This document shows, in pieces, positions 55,002-64,000 of a stretch of 64,000 nucleotides of DNA. Position 1 is the first letter of the stretch, and each line of letters begins with the position of its first letter. Origin of the DNA: Lacrimispora xylanisolvens (GTDB lineage Bacteria > Bacillota > Clostridia > Lachnospirales > Lachnospiraceae); NCBI GenBank assembly GCA_017084465.1, contig CP070896.1, positions 3,709,501 to 3,773,500 on the forward strand, read 5' to 3'. The notes below the pieces were generated by a model, which saw only the letters and a list, made by a program, of their open reading frames with translations, searched no databases and was not told where the DNA came from. The translations under genes were made by a program, and so were the position numbers.

Positions 55002-56339
55002 ATGAATGAGACAATGCTTGCATTATTAGGATTTGCAACCATTATCATGATCATTGTTTTACTGCTGAGAAATGTTACTGTTCCGTCTCTGGCGTTTATC
55101 GGAGTATCCAGTGTCAGCGCGCTGATTCTGGTATTAACAGGAACCTTTACAGTCAAAGAAATTGGGGGTTTTATTAAAGCGGGGGTTGCTGATGTACATT
55201 CCACTGCAGCACTGTTCATATTCTCCGTATTGTTCTTCGGAATTATGTCAGATGCGGGTATGTTTGACAGCATCATCAATGCTTTAATGAAAAAAGTGGG
55301 GCACAACGTAATTGGAGTTGCATTTATGACTTGTATTATTGCCATTATTGGTCATCTGGATGGAGGCGGAGCTTCCACATTCCTGATTACCATACCGGCT
55401 ATGCTTCCTATTTACAAAAAATTAAAAATGCGTCCTACCACATTGCTTTTAATCTGTGTAACAGCCATGGGTGTTATGAACTTACTACCATGGGGCGGAC
55501 CTACCATGCGAGCTGCTTCCGTATTAAATATTGAAGCAAATGAGCTGTGGATGAGACTTCTTCCCATGCAGGCAGTAGGTATTGCAATCGCATTATTCAC
55601 CGCATTTTTCTGGGGAGTTATGGAGAAAAAACGTGGTGCAGGTATTGACAGTACGCTTGAAATGGATGATTACGAAATGCTGGAAGAAAGTGCTTCTACC
55701 AGTGAGTTGGGAAATCTTGCAAGACCAAAATTTTTATTATTTAACGTAGCTTTAACTCTGCTTGTAATCGTTTGCCTTGTATTTTTAAAGGTTCCGTCTT
55801 ACCTGACTTTCATGGTAGGCTGTGTAATTGCACTTCTGGTTAACTATCCAGGAGCCAAACTGCAGAATAAGATTATTAAATCTCATTCCGGTCCTGCCCT
55901 TATGATGGCATCAACCATCCTTGCAGCCGGTGTATTTTTAGGTGTGTTAGAGCAGAGTGAAATCATGAACCACATGGCAAATATTCTGGCTTCTTTCATT
56001 CCGCAGTCCATGGGACGTTTTATGCCTATTATAATCGGAGTTTTATCCGTGCCGCTGACAATGCTTTTCTGTACGGATTCTTATTTCTACGGACTCCTTC
56101 CAGTTCTGATCAGTGTAGGAAACAACTTCGGGGTGGATCCGGTTCATACGGCAATTGCCATGGTTGTATGCCGTAACTGTGCAACCTTTATCAGCCCGGT
56201 TGTTCCGGCTACCTTCCTTGGTATCGGTCTTGCAGGTGTTGAAATTAAAGACCATATTAAGAATTCCTTCCTGTGGATATGGGGCGTCAGCCTTGTATGC
56301 CTGGTTGCAGGTCTAATGCTTGGTGTCATTACATTTTAG
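55002..56339 (+). CDS. Citrate-Mg/H+ symporter, CitMHS family
   Basis: 445 residues, about twelve membrane segments, intact. Family features: SVLFFGIMSDAGMFDSIINAL, IIGHLDGGGASTFLITIPAMLPIYK, MNLLPWGGPTMRAAS, LFCTDSYFYGLLPVL and ISPVVPATFLGIGLAGVE. CitMHS members import citrate complexed with divalent metal. AGAGGAGG lies upstream of the ATG. With citDEFGC it gives the cell citrate fermentation. Confidence 0.92.
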   Translation: MNETMLALLGFATIIMIIVLLLRNVTVPSLAFIGVSSVSALILVLTGTFTVKEIGGFIKAGVADVHSTAALFIFSVLFFGIMSDAGMFDSIINALMKKVGHNVIGVAFMTCIIAIIGHLDGGGASTFLITIPAMLPIYKKLKMRPTTLLLICVTAMGVMNLLPWGGPTMRAASVLNIEANELWMRLLPMQAVGIAIALFTAFFWGVMEKKRGAGIDSTLEMDDYEMLEESASTSELGNLARPKFLLFNVALTLLVIVCLVFLKVPSYLTFMVGCVIALLVNYPGAKLQNKIIKSHSGPALMMASTILAAGVFLGVLEQSEIMNHMANILASFIPQSMGRFMPIIIGVLSVPLTMLFCTDSYFYGLLPVLISVGNNFGVDPVHTAIAMVVCRNCATFISPVVPATFLGIGLAGVEIKDHIKNSFLWIWGVSLVCLVAGLMLGVITF

Positions 56340-56358
56340 TTATCTCCTAAGAATAACG

Positions 56359-56383
56359 GGGCTGCTTATGCAGCCCCGTATGT
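56359..56383 (+). terminator. Terminator after the citrate transporter
   Basis: CGGGGCTGC-ttat-GCAGCCCCG, a perfect 9-bp stem, followed by TATGTCTTT. Confidence 0.8.
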
Positions 56384-56397
56384 CTTTCGCTAAAAGA

Positions 56398-56452
56398 AAA
56401 AAATGCGTTTTGGAATGCTGACTTACTTAAGCTTTCCAGAACGCATTTTTGA
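56398..56452 (-). terminator. Terminator of the carbonic anhydrase gene
   Basis: AAAAATGCGTTtTGGAA pairs with TTCCAgAACGCATTTTT; on the minus strand the last arm ends in a T tract just after the stop at 56455. Confidence 0.75.
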
Positions 56453-56454
56453 TT

Positions 56455-57003
56455 TTATGAGGCGCTGACAGGATCCAGCCTGCCGCAGGAAATATCCATA
56501 ACAAAGCCTTTTATAATAACACCGGAAGGCATAAGTGGATGGTCTTTTAATAGAGAAACAGAGCGCTTGACAGAAGTTTTTGTATCCTCAAATCCCTGAA
56601 ACAGGTTTTCAAAATCAAACCCCATTTCTCTTTGATTCTGTATTGTCTCTCTTGTAATACCCCGCTGCACTAAACGGGTAATAATGGATTCTGAACTGAC
56701 AGATGCGGCACCGCAGTCAGTATGGCCAATTACCATAATCTCTTCCACACCAAAATCCAGTATGGCAATCAGCAGGCTCCGGATTGTGCTGTCACAAGGA
56801 TCTAAGATCATTCCGCCGGCGTTTTTAATTAATTTCACGTCTCCATTATGAATGCCCAGAGCTGCTGGAAGAAGCTCTACCAGCCTTGTATCCATACAGG
56901 TTAATATGGCAAGCCTTTTTCGGGGATATTTGTTGGTGTTAAAGCGTTTATAGAAACCGCTGTTTACAAAGATGTCATTGTATTTCAGAATTTCCTCAAT
57001 CAT
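56455..57003 (-). CDS. Beta-class carbonic anhydrase
   Basis: 182 residues, CO2 to bicarbonate. Zinc ligands: Cys and Asp in LTCMDTRLVE (about residue 36), His and Cys in IGHTDCGAAS. The NAGGM loop (KNAGGMILDP) and DSTIRSLLIAILDFGVEEIMV strand are conserved. AAAGGAGGCAG precedes the start. Bicarbonate supply for anaplerotic carboxylation fits a fermentative cell. Confidence 0.92.
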   Translation of the reverse strand: MIEEILKYNDIFVNSGFYKRFNTNKYPRKRLAILTCMDTRLVELLPAALGIHNGDVKLIKNAGGMILDPCDSTIRSLLIAILDFGVEEIMVIGHTDCGAASVSSESIITRLVQRGITRETIQNQREMGFDFENLFQGFEDTKTSVKRSVSLLKDHPLMPSGVIIKGFVMDISCGRLDPVSAS

Positions 57004-57289
57004 AATCTGCCTCCTTTTATATGGTGTCAGGTTTATGATAGAGGTTTAATCTTAAACGGGACTTATAGTTCTCCTTAAAGATTATTTAGCTTGGAAGGTC
57101 ATATGTGTTCTGTAAATGAAAAATGTCGAAAAATGTAAGTGCTTAACCGCCGTTGTTTAACAAAAAAACCAATAAAAACACAAGTAAAAATATGTATAAA
57201 AACAACAAATAATATAAGTGTTATTTGGAAAAAATTGGTGTTAACACATAAAAATATTGTCATAATTTACCAAAAGTGCATAAGTGAGC
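57004..57289. other. AT-rich region upstream of the pectinase promoter
   Basis: About 290 bases between the carbonic anhydrase start and the pectinase promoter. It holds long A/T runs (57160-57200) and no coding frame; the carbonic anhydrase promoter should lie here but no convincing boxes are seen. Confidence 0.45.
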
Positions 57290-57318
57290 TTGATTAATTT
57301 GAAAGAGAGTTGTAAAAT
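57290..57318 (+). promoter_or_regulatory. Promoter of the pectinase gene
   Basis: TTGATT (57290-57295), a 17-base spacer, TAAAAT (57313-57318). Transcription would begin around 57325, inside the cre operator that follows. Confidence 0.65.
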
Positions 57319-57323
57319 TCTGC

Positions 57324-57337
57324 TGTAAGCGCTTACA
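57324..57337 (+). promoter_or_regulatory. cre operator (catabolite repression site)
   Basis: TGTAAGCGCTTACA is a perfect 14-base palindrome matching the CcpA/LacI-family consensus TGWAARCGYTWNCW. It covers the expected transcription start, a classical repression position, so the pectinase should be silenced when preferred sugars are present. A pectin-specific LacI-type repressor could also use it. Confidence 0.85.
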
Positions 57338-57360
57338 CTACAAAACGGGAGGAAATAAGT

Positions 57361-60300
57361 ATGAATGCTTTGCGTAAACAATGCAGGAGGGGTGTGGCAG
57401 TGCTTTTAGCAGTTGCCATGCTGCCGCAGTGGGGAGTGCCGGGCGGCGGTCTGGCACATGCAGAACTCTTAAAGGAAATGGAGGAAAGAGAGTATGCCAC
57501 ACCGTCAGAAGCAACGGTATCAGATTATTTTGAAACTAAGGATCTGGAAGTGTTAACTGCCACACCTTCCAATGCCGAAGTTTCACTGTCTGTTGAAATC
57601 GCTTCTCCATCCAATGCCAGCCTGACACTTGCAGAGGTAAAACATTACAGCACGTCAGAGGGGAGCAGCGACGTGACCAACTTAAGAGTTCCCACACTGG
57701 CTTATGACGACACATCAATTACTCTGGTATGGGACAAGCCGGAGAATTATGCGGACGTTGCCAACTATTACGTATACTTAGACGATGTGAAACTTGGTGA
57801 TGCAAGAGAAGTAATTTTGCCAGTCATGCAGACTGGGCATCTGTTTACATGAAAGCATTTTACGATTATTACCAGGAAAAAAACATCGACATGGTAAACG
57901 TAGATATTCATTCGTTCCGTGCAGACGGTCTGAAACCGGATACGGATTATAACTTTTCTGTAGTGGCTGTGAATCAGGCAGGAGAGGAGCTTGGCAGCCG
58001 TGCAAGTATCTCCTGGTCAACAACCAGCAAACCGGAATTGTTTGACATTACGGATTATGGCGCAAAGCGGACAGAAGAAGGATTTACCTCCATTGATGAG
58101 GAGAAAAATGCGTTTACAGTAGCCAATACTAAGGCAATACAGCATGCCATTGATGCCTGTTCGGAAGGGGGAAAGGTTGTAGTACCAGAGGGGATTTTTA
58201 TGACTGGAGCCTTATATTTAAAGAGCAACATGACTCTTGAACTTTCTGAAGGGGCAGTGCTGTTTGGATCACCAAATGTAGATCATTATGATCAGAATTA
58301 TCTGCTTTATCCCTATTCCACAGATACAAGATCCTGGGCACTGATCAACACCTACAGTGCAGATGAGGAAGGCGGATTTGAGAATATCCCGGATCGTGGG
58401 AAAGGGCACTATCTATGGAAATGGTTGGAAATATGGTTCGGGAACGGTTCCTGCTTCAGACGGAAACGGATATCTTCCTGCCATTCAGCCAAGGCAGAGC
58501 GGAGATCCGGACTGGACTAACGGGGAATTTTCCAAATATGCCTTAAAAGGTTTTGTGGGAAGAAAAGATAAGAATTACAATGACATGAACCTTGGAATTC
58601 TTGCCAAAAGTGCCTTTGACAATGGCAAAAGCAATGGTCTTAGCAATACCTCAGCTTATGCCACCAGACCCAATCTCATTGTGCTTCGAAACGTAAATGG
58701 CGTTTACATTGAGGGAATCACAGCAGAAAATCCTGCATTTCATACAATAGCAGTTCTTGACAGTGAAAATGTGGTTTCTGAAAACGTAAAATACATTACT
58801 TACGATGCAAACAATGCGGATGGAATCGAGCTTGGCAATACCCAGAACGCCATGGTCTTTAACAACTTCTTTGATACTGGGGATGACGGGATCAATTTTG
58901 CAACCGGAATGGGGAAAGGTGTGCAGGATACAGATCAGAAGCCATCAAGCGAAATCTGGACATTTAACAATTTTCTGAGGGAATGCCATGGTGGTGCAAT
59001 TGCAGCAGGAAGCCATACGGGAGCAGGCATTGGCAGTATGCTTGTGGAGGACAATGTTTTAAATCACAGTGATATGCCATTCCGTTTTAAGAGTGCACCT
59101 GTAAACGGGGGCGGAATCTATGATGTACTGATTCGCGACTGTGCGGTGGGGGGATGCCCAAAAGGTATTCACCTTTAATACGACTTATAGTGATGCGAAC
59201 CAGGCCATGACTGTGGAACCGGCAGATAAGCCGGCAGAATTTTACAACATTGATGCATTCCGCATCACAGCGGACACCATTACAAAAAACACGATCGATA
59301 TTGTGGCAGATGTCGATGACCAGATGCCTCATAAACCCGTACATAGCCACCATGATCTTTATTTCCAGGACATAACATTTACTAATATTGACACAAAGCT
59401 TGCAAAGAACTCTGAAATTCTACAAGGTGCTTCCAATGTTACCTTTAATAATGTGGTGATGAACTGGAAGAATATTGAAAAAGGGTCAGATGATGGAGCA
59501 GCAGAAAGCTATAAGGCATGGGCGAATATCAGCGCCTGCAGCAACTTGAATTTTATTGGTACAACGACACAGTCAGTAAATTCCTATGATGCAATGTCAA
59601 AGCCCGTCTGGCCAGAGGACGCAGCCGTGCTTGCCAGTGCATCGGAAGCAACCAAGAGTGGATCTGAGCGGAAAGTAACATTAAAATGGCCTGCAGCCAA
59701 GGATGGGGATCAGGTAGCAGGTAAAGGAGAAATTACCGGGTATATCGTGGAAACATACCTGGAAGATGAGTTAATTGACAAAACAAAACCAGTAAGCGGG
59801 ACATCTTGTGAAATCGGGGGACTTTCACCGGATACCTGTTACTTATTTAAGGTTTATGGTGTTGATCAGACAGGAAACAGGACACCAGAGCTTGCGTATG
59901 ATGTGGAGACGACAAAGGGTGAGGATCCGGAGCTGAAAAAACCGGAATCCAGCCAGGTTACATTCAGTGGAGTGGGGTACACCTGGGCGACTGCCAAGTT
60001 TGCAGCCAGTAAGGATCCACGAGTCAGGGGATACCGGGCATACGCAGACGGGGAGCTGGCAGCTACAGTTTATAAATATCAGCTTGCCGATCCAAAAGCC
60101 AGTAACATAAGTATGACCATCGGAAGAATGATGGAGGAGAGCAATGAAATAACCGTTGAGGCATTCAGTGACTCAGGACAGACTTATGAGTATAAGGAAA
60201 AAACGGTTAAGACAATGAAGAACTACGATTACAAAGCTCCAGTTTGGGAATCAGATGCCCTTAAAGCCACTGTTACAGGGGAGAATGTGCTCCTGACATG

Positions 60301-63300
60301 GAAGGCTCCGGAGGATGAATCGGGAATTTATGCATACCGGGTCTATGCGGATGAGAAACCGGTCTATACGACGGAAGGGGATTACTTTAATCATGTCAAT
60401 GGAACCTATACCACAAAGGATGGATTTTACACGGTAAATAATCTGGATTTATCCATACCACATACATTCCGCGTGGAAGCGGCAGATGCCTGGTGGAGAG
60501 CAAAAGATGGCAGCGGGCCGTTCCACTGGACAAACAGCGGGCCTGAGGTTATGTGGGATGGGTCTGGTTTCGCTCAAAAACGTATGGCTGGATCTGAAAT
60601 TCTTTGGAAATCTTCGGCTTTTGGGCAGTCAACAGATTTGAACTTTAAATCTGGTGTCTTAGAGGATAAGGTTGGAACTAATTATACCTGGCCTGTGAAT
60701 AAAGATGTTCCTCTGGGAATGGAGGGAAAACCGGCTCAGGATGTTGTAATTGAATCCAGGGGAGGTAAGCTTCAGGCAGGACATGACGGAATTACATTTT
60801 ATTATACCGAAGTACCGACCAGCAAAAACTTTGCTCTAACTGCAGATGTTACGGTGGAAAAGATGGGACCGGAGAACGGAACCAAGCCTAATCAGCAGGA
60901 AGGCGCGGGGCTTATGGTCAGGGATGTTAACGGACCGCCCAGAAAGGATCCTCTGGAGAAAGGATACGAAGAGTACCCGGCTGCTTCCAATATGGTCATG
61001 CTGCAGGTTGGAGCAGCTGGAAAATCTCTTAATGCGGACTTAAACTTACTCGCATCAGCCCGCTATGGTGTAAACAGCCCGGCAGGAAACTTAAAGTCTG
61101 TTAAGAACACGGAGACCTTTGCAAAATCTGTTGGAAAAGCAGACAAATCAGGAGGGAAAACCAATAGCTATAATACTGAACTTAAGCTGAAACTGGAACG
61201 GACGGATGCCGGATTTACTACTACTTATCTGGATAAGGATGGAAATGTAATCAGTACGTATACCTTTAAAGATAAAAATGTGACTCCCAATATTGTATCC
61301 TATTTAGATGAGGATTTGATGTATGTTGGATTTTTGCCTCCAGAAACGCCAGAATAACGGTTAAAAATATTATTCTTGATTTAACGGATGTGGTAATACC
61401 GGATGAATCACCGGCATATGTGGCACCTGACGATGAAGGAGCATCACTTTATGTGGCTTCCGGAGAATATTCTAACAGCCAGGATTATATGGTTCAGGCG
61501 CTGACAAATCAGTCAGGCAGTATGACAGTAAGCCAGGATGGAACCGTAATTGTTACAAAGGCTAAAGTAACTGGAGGCACTCAGTTTAAAGTACCAGCCG
61601 TGTTAAATGAGTCCGGGGGAGAATTTAAGCTGACCTTTGTACCATCAGAAGGGTTAGATGCAGGAAAAGAAATCGTAAAGACATTTCAGGTAAAAAGAGA
61701 AGATTATGGCAAAGATCTTTATGTTTCATCGGAAGGATCAGACAGTGGGGCGGGAACAGCCGATGATCCTATGTCCATTGATGCCGCAGTAAAGAAACTG
61801 GTACCAGGTGGAACTATTTACATGAATGAGGGAATCTATCAGCCATTTCAAATTCCTTTGACTGCGTCAGGAAATGAGGATAACAGAAAGACCCTGAAAG
61901 CGGTAGGAAAAGTTACTATAACAGGAAACTTAAAGATATTTGTCTTAGATTCAGATTACTGGAATGTTATGGGTCTTGATGTAGATGGGCGGAATGTAGA
62001 AAACAGCCGCGGTGTTATGATCCATGGCAGCTATAATCTGATGAAGGATTCCCTGATTCACAATACCTCCAGCGATGCAGGTCTGACCATTACAAAATCA
62101 AGAGGCAGCAGAAGCTTATGGCCGTCTTATAATGTGGTTGAAAACTGTGAGTCATATGAAAACAAAGATGGATCTATGATTAATGCGGATGGTTTTGCAT
62201 CAAAATCAGGTTCCGGTGATAACAACCGATTTGTAAACTGCGTATCTCATGATAATGCGGATGACGGCTGGGATTTATATAATACGTTATCAGATGGGCC
62301 AAACGGCAGAACCATAATTGAGTACTGTGTGGCTTATAACAACGGAAACAATGGGTTCAAGCTTGGAGGAGAGGGCAGAGAAGTACCTCATATTTTACGC
62401 AACAGCATTGCTTACCACAATAATCTGGATGGAATTACGGATAACTTTAATCCAGGTGAGCTTAGAGTTGAAAACAATACTTCTTTTGATAACGTCAGAT
62501 TTAATTATATTTTACGCCCAAGTCCTTATAAGAATGATGGAGCTGGCAATCTGACTGCGGATGGAATATTTAAAAATAATGTTTCCTACCGGACCGATGC
62601 ATATAGTGCAAAGCTGGAAACGATTTATGGTGATAAAATAGCTGCAAGTGAGATCAGCAATAATTATCTTTATACGGAAACTGGAAACGCCATAGGCGGA
62701 GAAAATTTCCTCTCTCTGGATCCGGCAGCCAGCTACTACCGGGTTGACGGTAAAATTATGTTTGGAGATTTCCTGCGTCCGAAAAGAGGAAGTGTGATTC
62801 GAAATGCAAAGGCTGGCGCAGTACTGCCTGGAATTGATGAGCCGGAACCAGAGCCGGAGCCAGAACCAGAACCGACCCCGAATCCTACTCGAAATCCTTC
62901 CCATTCCGATCGGGATTCCGATTCGAACAGGGATTATGGTATCATAAAACCAACTGGATCAGGTGAGGTAACAGGTGACTGGAAGCAGGATGAGAAAGGA
63001 TGGCGTTTAAAGAAAAAAGACGGTTCCTATCCTAAAGAGGAATGGGCAAAGGTCAACGGTGTCTGGTATTACTTCGAACAGACCGGATATATGACTACCG
63101 GCTGGAAGCAGGTAGAGGGAAGATGGTATTATCTGGCAACCGATGGAGGGATGCAGACAAACTGGGTATGGGCCGGAGATAGCTGGTATTTCATGAATGC
63201 GGACGGTTCCATGGCAACTGGCTGGGTCATGGTAAATGACAGCTGGTATTATTTAAATCAGTCAGGAGAATGCCTTTTAAATACGGTTACCCCCCGATGG

Positions 63301-63340
63301 ATACCGGGTTAATGAAAAAGGTGAATGGACCAAATCATAA
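57361..63340 (+). CDS. Giant secreted pectinase: GH28 + FN3 domains + PL9 lyase + cell-wall-binding repeats (five frameshifts)
   Basis: About 1990 residues. Order: signal peptide; PSNA-type linker; FN3; GH28 polygalacturonase beta-helix with NADGI, TGDDGI, GSHTG and RFKS catalytic motifs; two or three FN3 (WKAPEDESGIYAYRVYADEK); a CBM-like jelly-roll (NYTWPVNKDVPLGMEG onward); PL9 pectate-lyase helix (SHDNADDGWDLYNT, NGNNGFKLGGEG, NNLDGITDNFNPGE); EPEPEP linker; choline-binding-type repeats (GWKQVEGRWYYLA, GDSWYFMNADGSMATGW). Shifts: 57813, CCC 58388, G6 59148-59153, T5 61331-61335, C6 63290-63295. The last repair gives the tail NTVTPDGYRVNEKGEWTKS and stop at 63340. GH28 and PL9 attack pectin by hydrolysis and elimination at the cell surface. 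GGGAGG precedes ATG 57361. Confidence 0.9.
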
Positions 63341-63385
63341 ATTTACCTGACGTAGTAACAAGTACATAATCAAATAAAAAATACA

Positions 63386-63436
63386 GCGTGCTGCAAGATC
63401 AGGAAAATTCGATTTTTGCAGCACGCTTTTTGTCGG
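63386..63436 (+). terminator. Terminator after the pectinase gene
   Basis: GCGTGCTGCAA pairs with TTGCAGCACGC around a 20-base loop, followed by TTTTTG. Confidence 0.85.
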
Positions 63437-63563
63437 ATTTTGTAGAAAATGGCAGAAAATGAAATTGTGGAATCTCCCGTTAAATGATAATATAGTTCTA
63501 TAATAAATTGCTGTCTGTCCTGCTTAAATATGATTCACACTTTAAGATTGTGAGGAAGTCTTT

Positions 63564-64000
63564 ATGTTACATGAGGCAATGAGATCCTATTACGCACCGC
63601 TTTTAATCCTGCTGTTTTTTGGAGTAATGGTTTTGGTGGACAAACTTTTTTCCCAGAAAATTAAACGTTTATTTCTGCTGGAAATTTTTCTGCAGCTGCT
63701 TTTAATGGCTGTCACATCACTGGATCAATATTTTGCTGCATTAGGTGATGCAGGAATGGCTTGGAGGCTGAGAAGCATCACTACCTGTCTGAATTTTGTT
63801 ATTGGTCCGTGTTCTCCTATGATTATGGTGTTGATTTATGATACCGGTGTGTCAGGAAAGATGTCGAAAATGTTTTATCTTCCCCAGGTGATAAATGCTG
63901 TGCTAAGCGTATTAAGCTTATGGAATGGCTGGATTTTCTCTGTGAACAGCAGTAATCTGTACAAAAGGGGGCCTCTGTTTCCCACGTCTTTAACGGTTGG
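63564..64000 (+). CDS. N-terminal membrane region of a 7TM sensor protein, probably a diguanylate cyclase (cut by window edge)
   Basis: ATG 63564 (TGAGGAAGTC upstream) opens a frame running past the window end. The visible 145 residues hold at least four membrane segments (YYAPLLILLFFGVMVLVD; LLEIFLQLLLMAVTSL; CLNFVIGPCSPMIMVLIYD; NAVLSVLSLWNGWIFSV) and end with SSNLYKRGPLFP. That pattern, with a loop resembling NVYHRGPLF, is the sensor half of many Lachnospiraceae GGDEF proteins. The GGDEF domain itself lies outside the window, so this is inference. Confidence 0.6.
   Translation, partial: MLHEAMRSYYAPLLILLFFGVMVLVDKLFSQKIKRLFLLEIFLQLLLMAVTSLDQYFAALGDAGMAWRLRSITTCLNFVIGPCSPMIMVLIYDTGVSGKMSKMFYLPQVINAVLSVLSLWNGWIFSVNSSNLYKRGPLFPTSLTV

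Overview
The window reads as chromosome of an anaerobic, spore-forming, plant-polysaccharide-using Clostridia, most like a Lachnospiraceae of the Lacrimispora/Clostridium saccharolyticum type. This is inferred from several [FeFe]-hydrogenases, a spore-coat protein, a Csp-like subtilase, pectin enzymes with choline-binding-type repeats, a citrate lyase operon and strong AGGAGG ribosome sites. No ribosomal RNA is present, so the species cannot be fixed.

Layout. 1-6024: pectin/rhamnogalacturonan genes (binding protein cut by the window edge, AraC regulator, GH105 hydrolase, an unknown protein, a toroid-type enzyme). 6470-8801: a subtilase that has lost its catalytic serine, a holin-like protein and a 60-residue protein. 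8952-9693: seven tRNA genes with a near-perfect promoter. 10047-11349: alkyltransferase and a lipoprotein. 11414-14049: an ABC importer behind a structured leader with a terminator. 14140-16758: purine nucleoside phosphorylase and adenine deaminase. 16766-30628: a hydrogenase island with four different [FeFe]-hydrogenase-type proteins (group C-like with PAS, group B-like, trimeric NAD-linked HydABC, group D-like). It also holds a SpoIIE-type phosphatase, two stand-alone GHKL ATPases, two DRTGG proteins and a PHP phosphoesterase. 30753-36647: deacetylase, PucR-type regulator, old-yellow-enzyme reductase, RlmI-type methyltransferase. 36648-38464: an IS110-type element with a candidate bridge RNA. 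38465-45173: ECF/DUF4430 pair, Sir2-like protein, hisH-hisF-ung-uppP, HPr-like protein, DAHP synthase, small unknown. 45221-56339: MATE pump, citX, citDEFGC, a two-component system and a CitMHS citrate transporter. 56455-57003: carbonic anhydrase. 57361-63340: a roughly 1990-residue GH28/PL9 pectinase with a cre operator. 63564-64000: start of a membrane protein of the GGDEF-sensor type.

How it fits together. The ends encode pectin breakdown and uptake; the citrate block encodes import, cleavage and cofactor assembly for citrate lyase; the hydrogenase island disposes of fermentation electrons as H2 and appears to carry its own H2/redox-sensing and protein-phosphorylation switch. That switch is the most interesting system here.

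Data quality. Eighteen genes are interrupted by about 28 single-base shifts, almost all in or beside short homopolymers, and each is repaired by adding or removing one base. This pattern, spread over housekeeping and accessory genes alike, points to sequencing/assembly error rather than gene decay. I therefore annotate these loci as single CDSs and give the shift positions.
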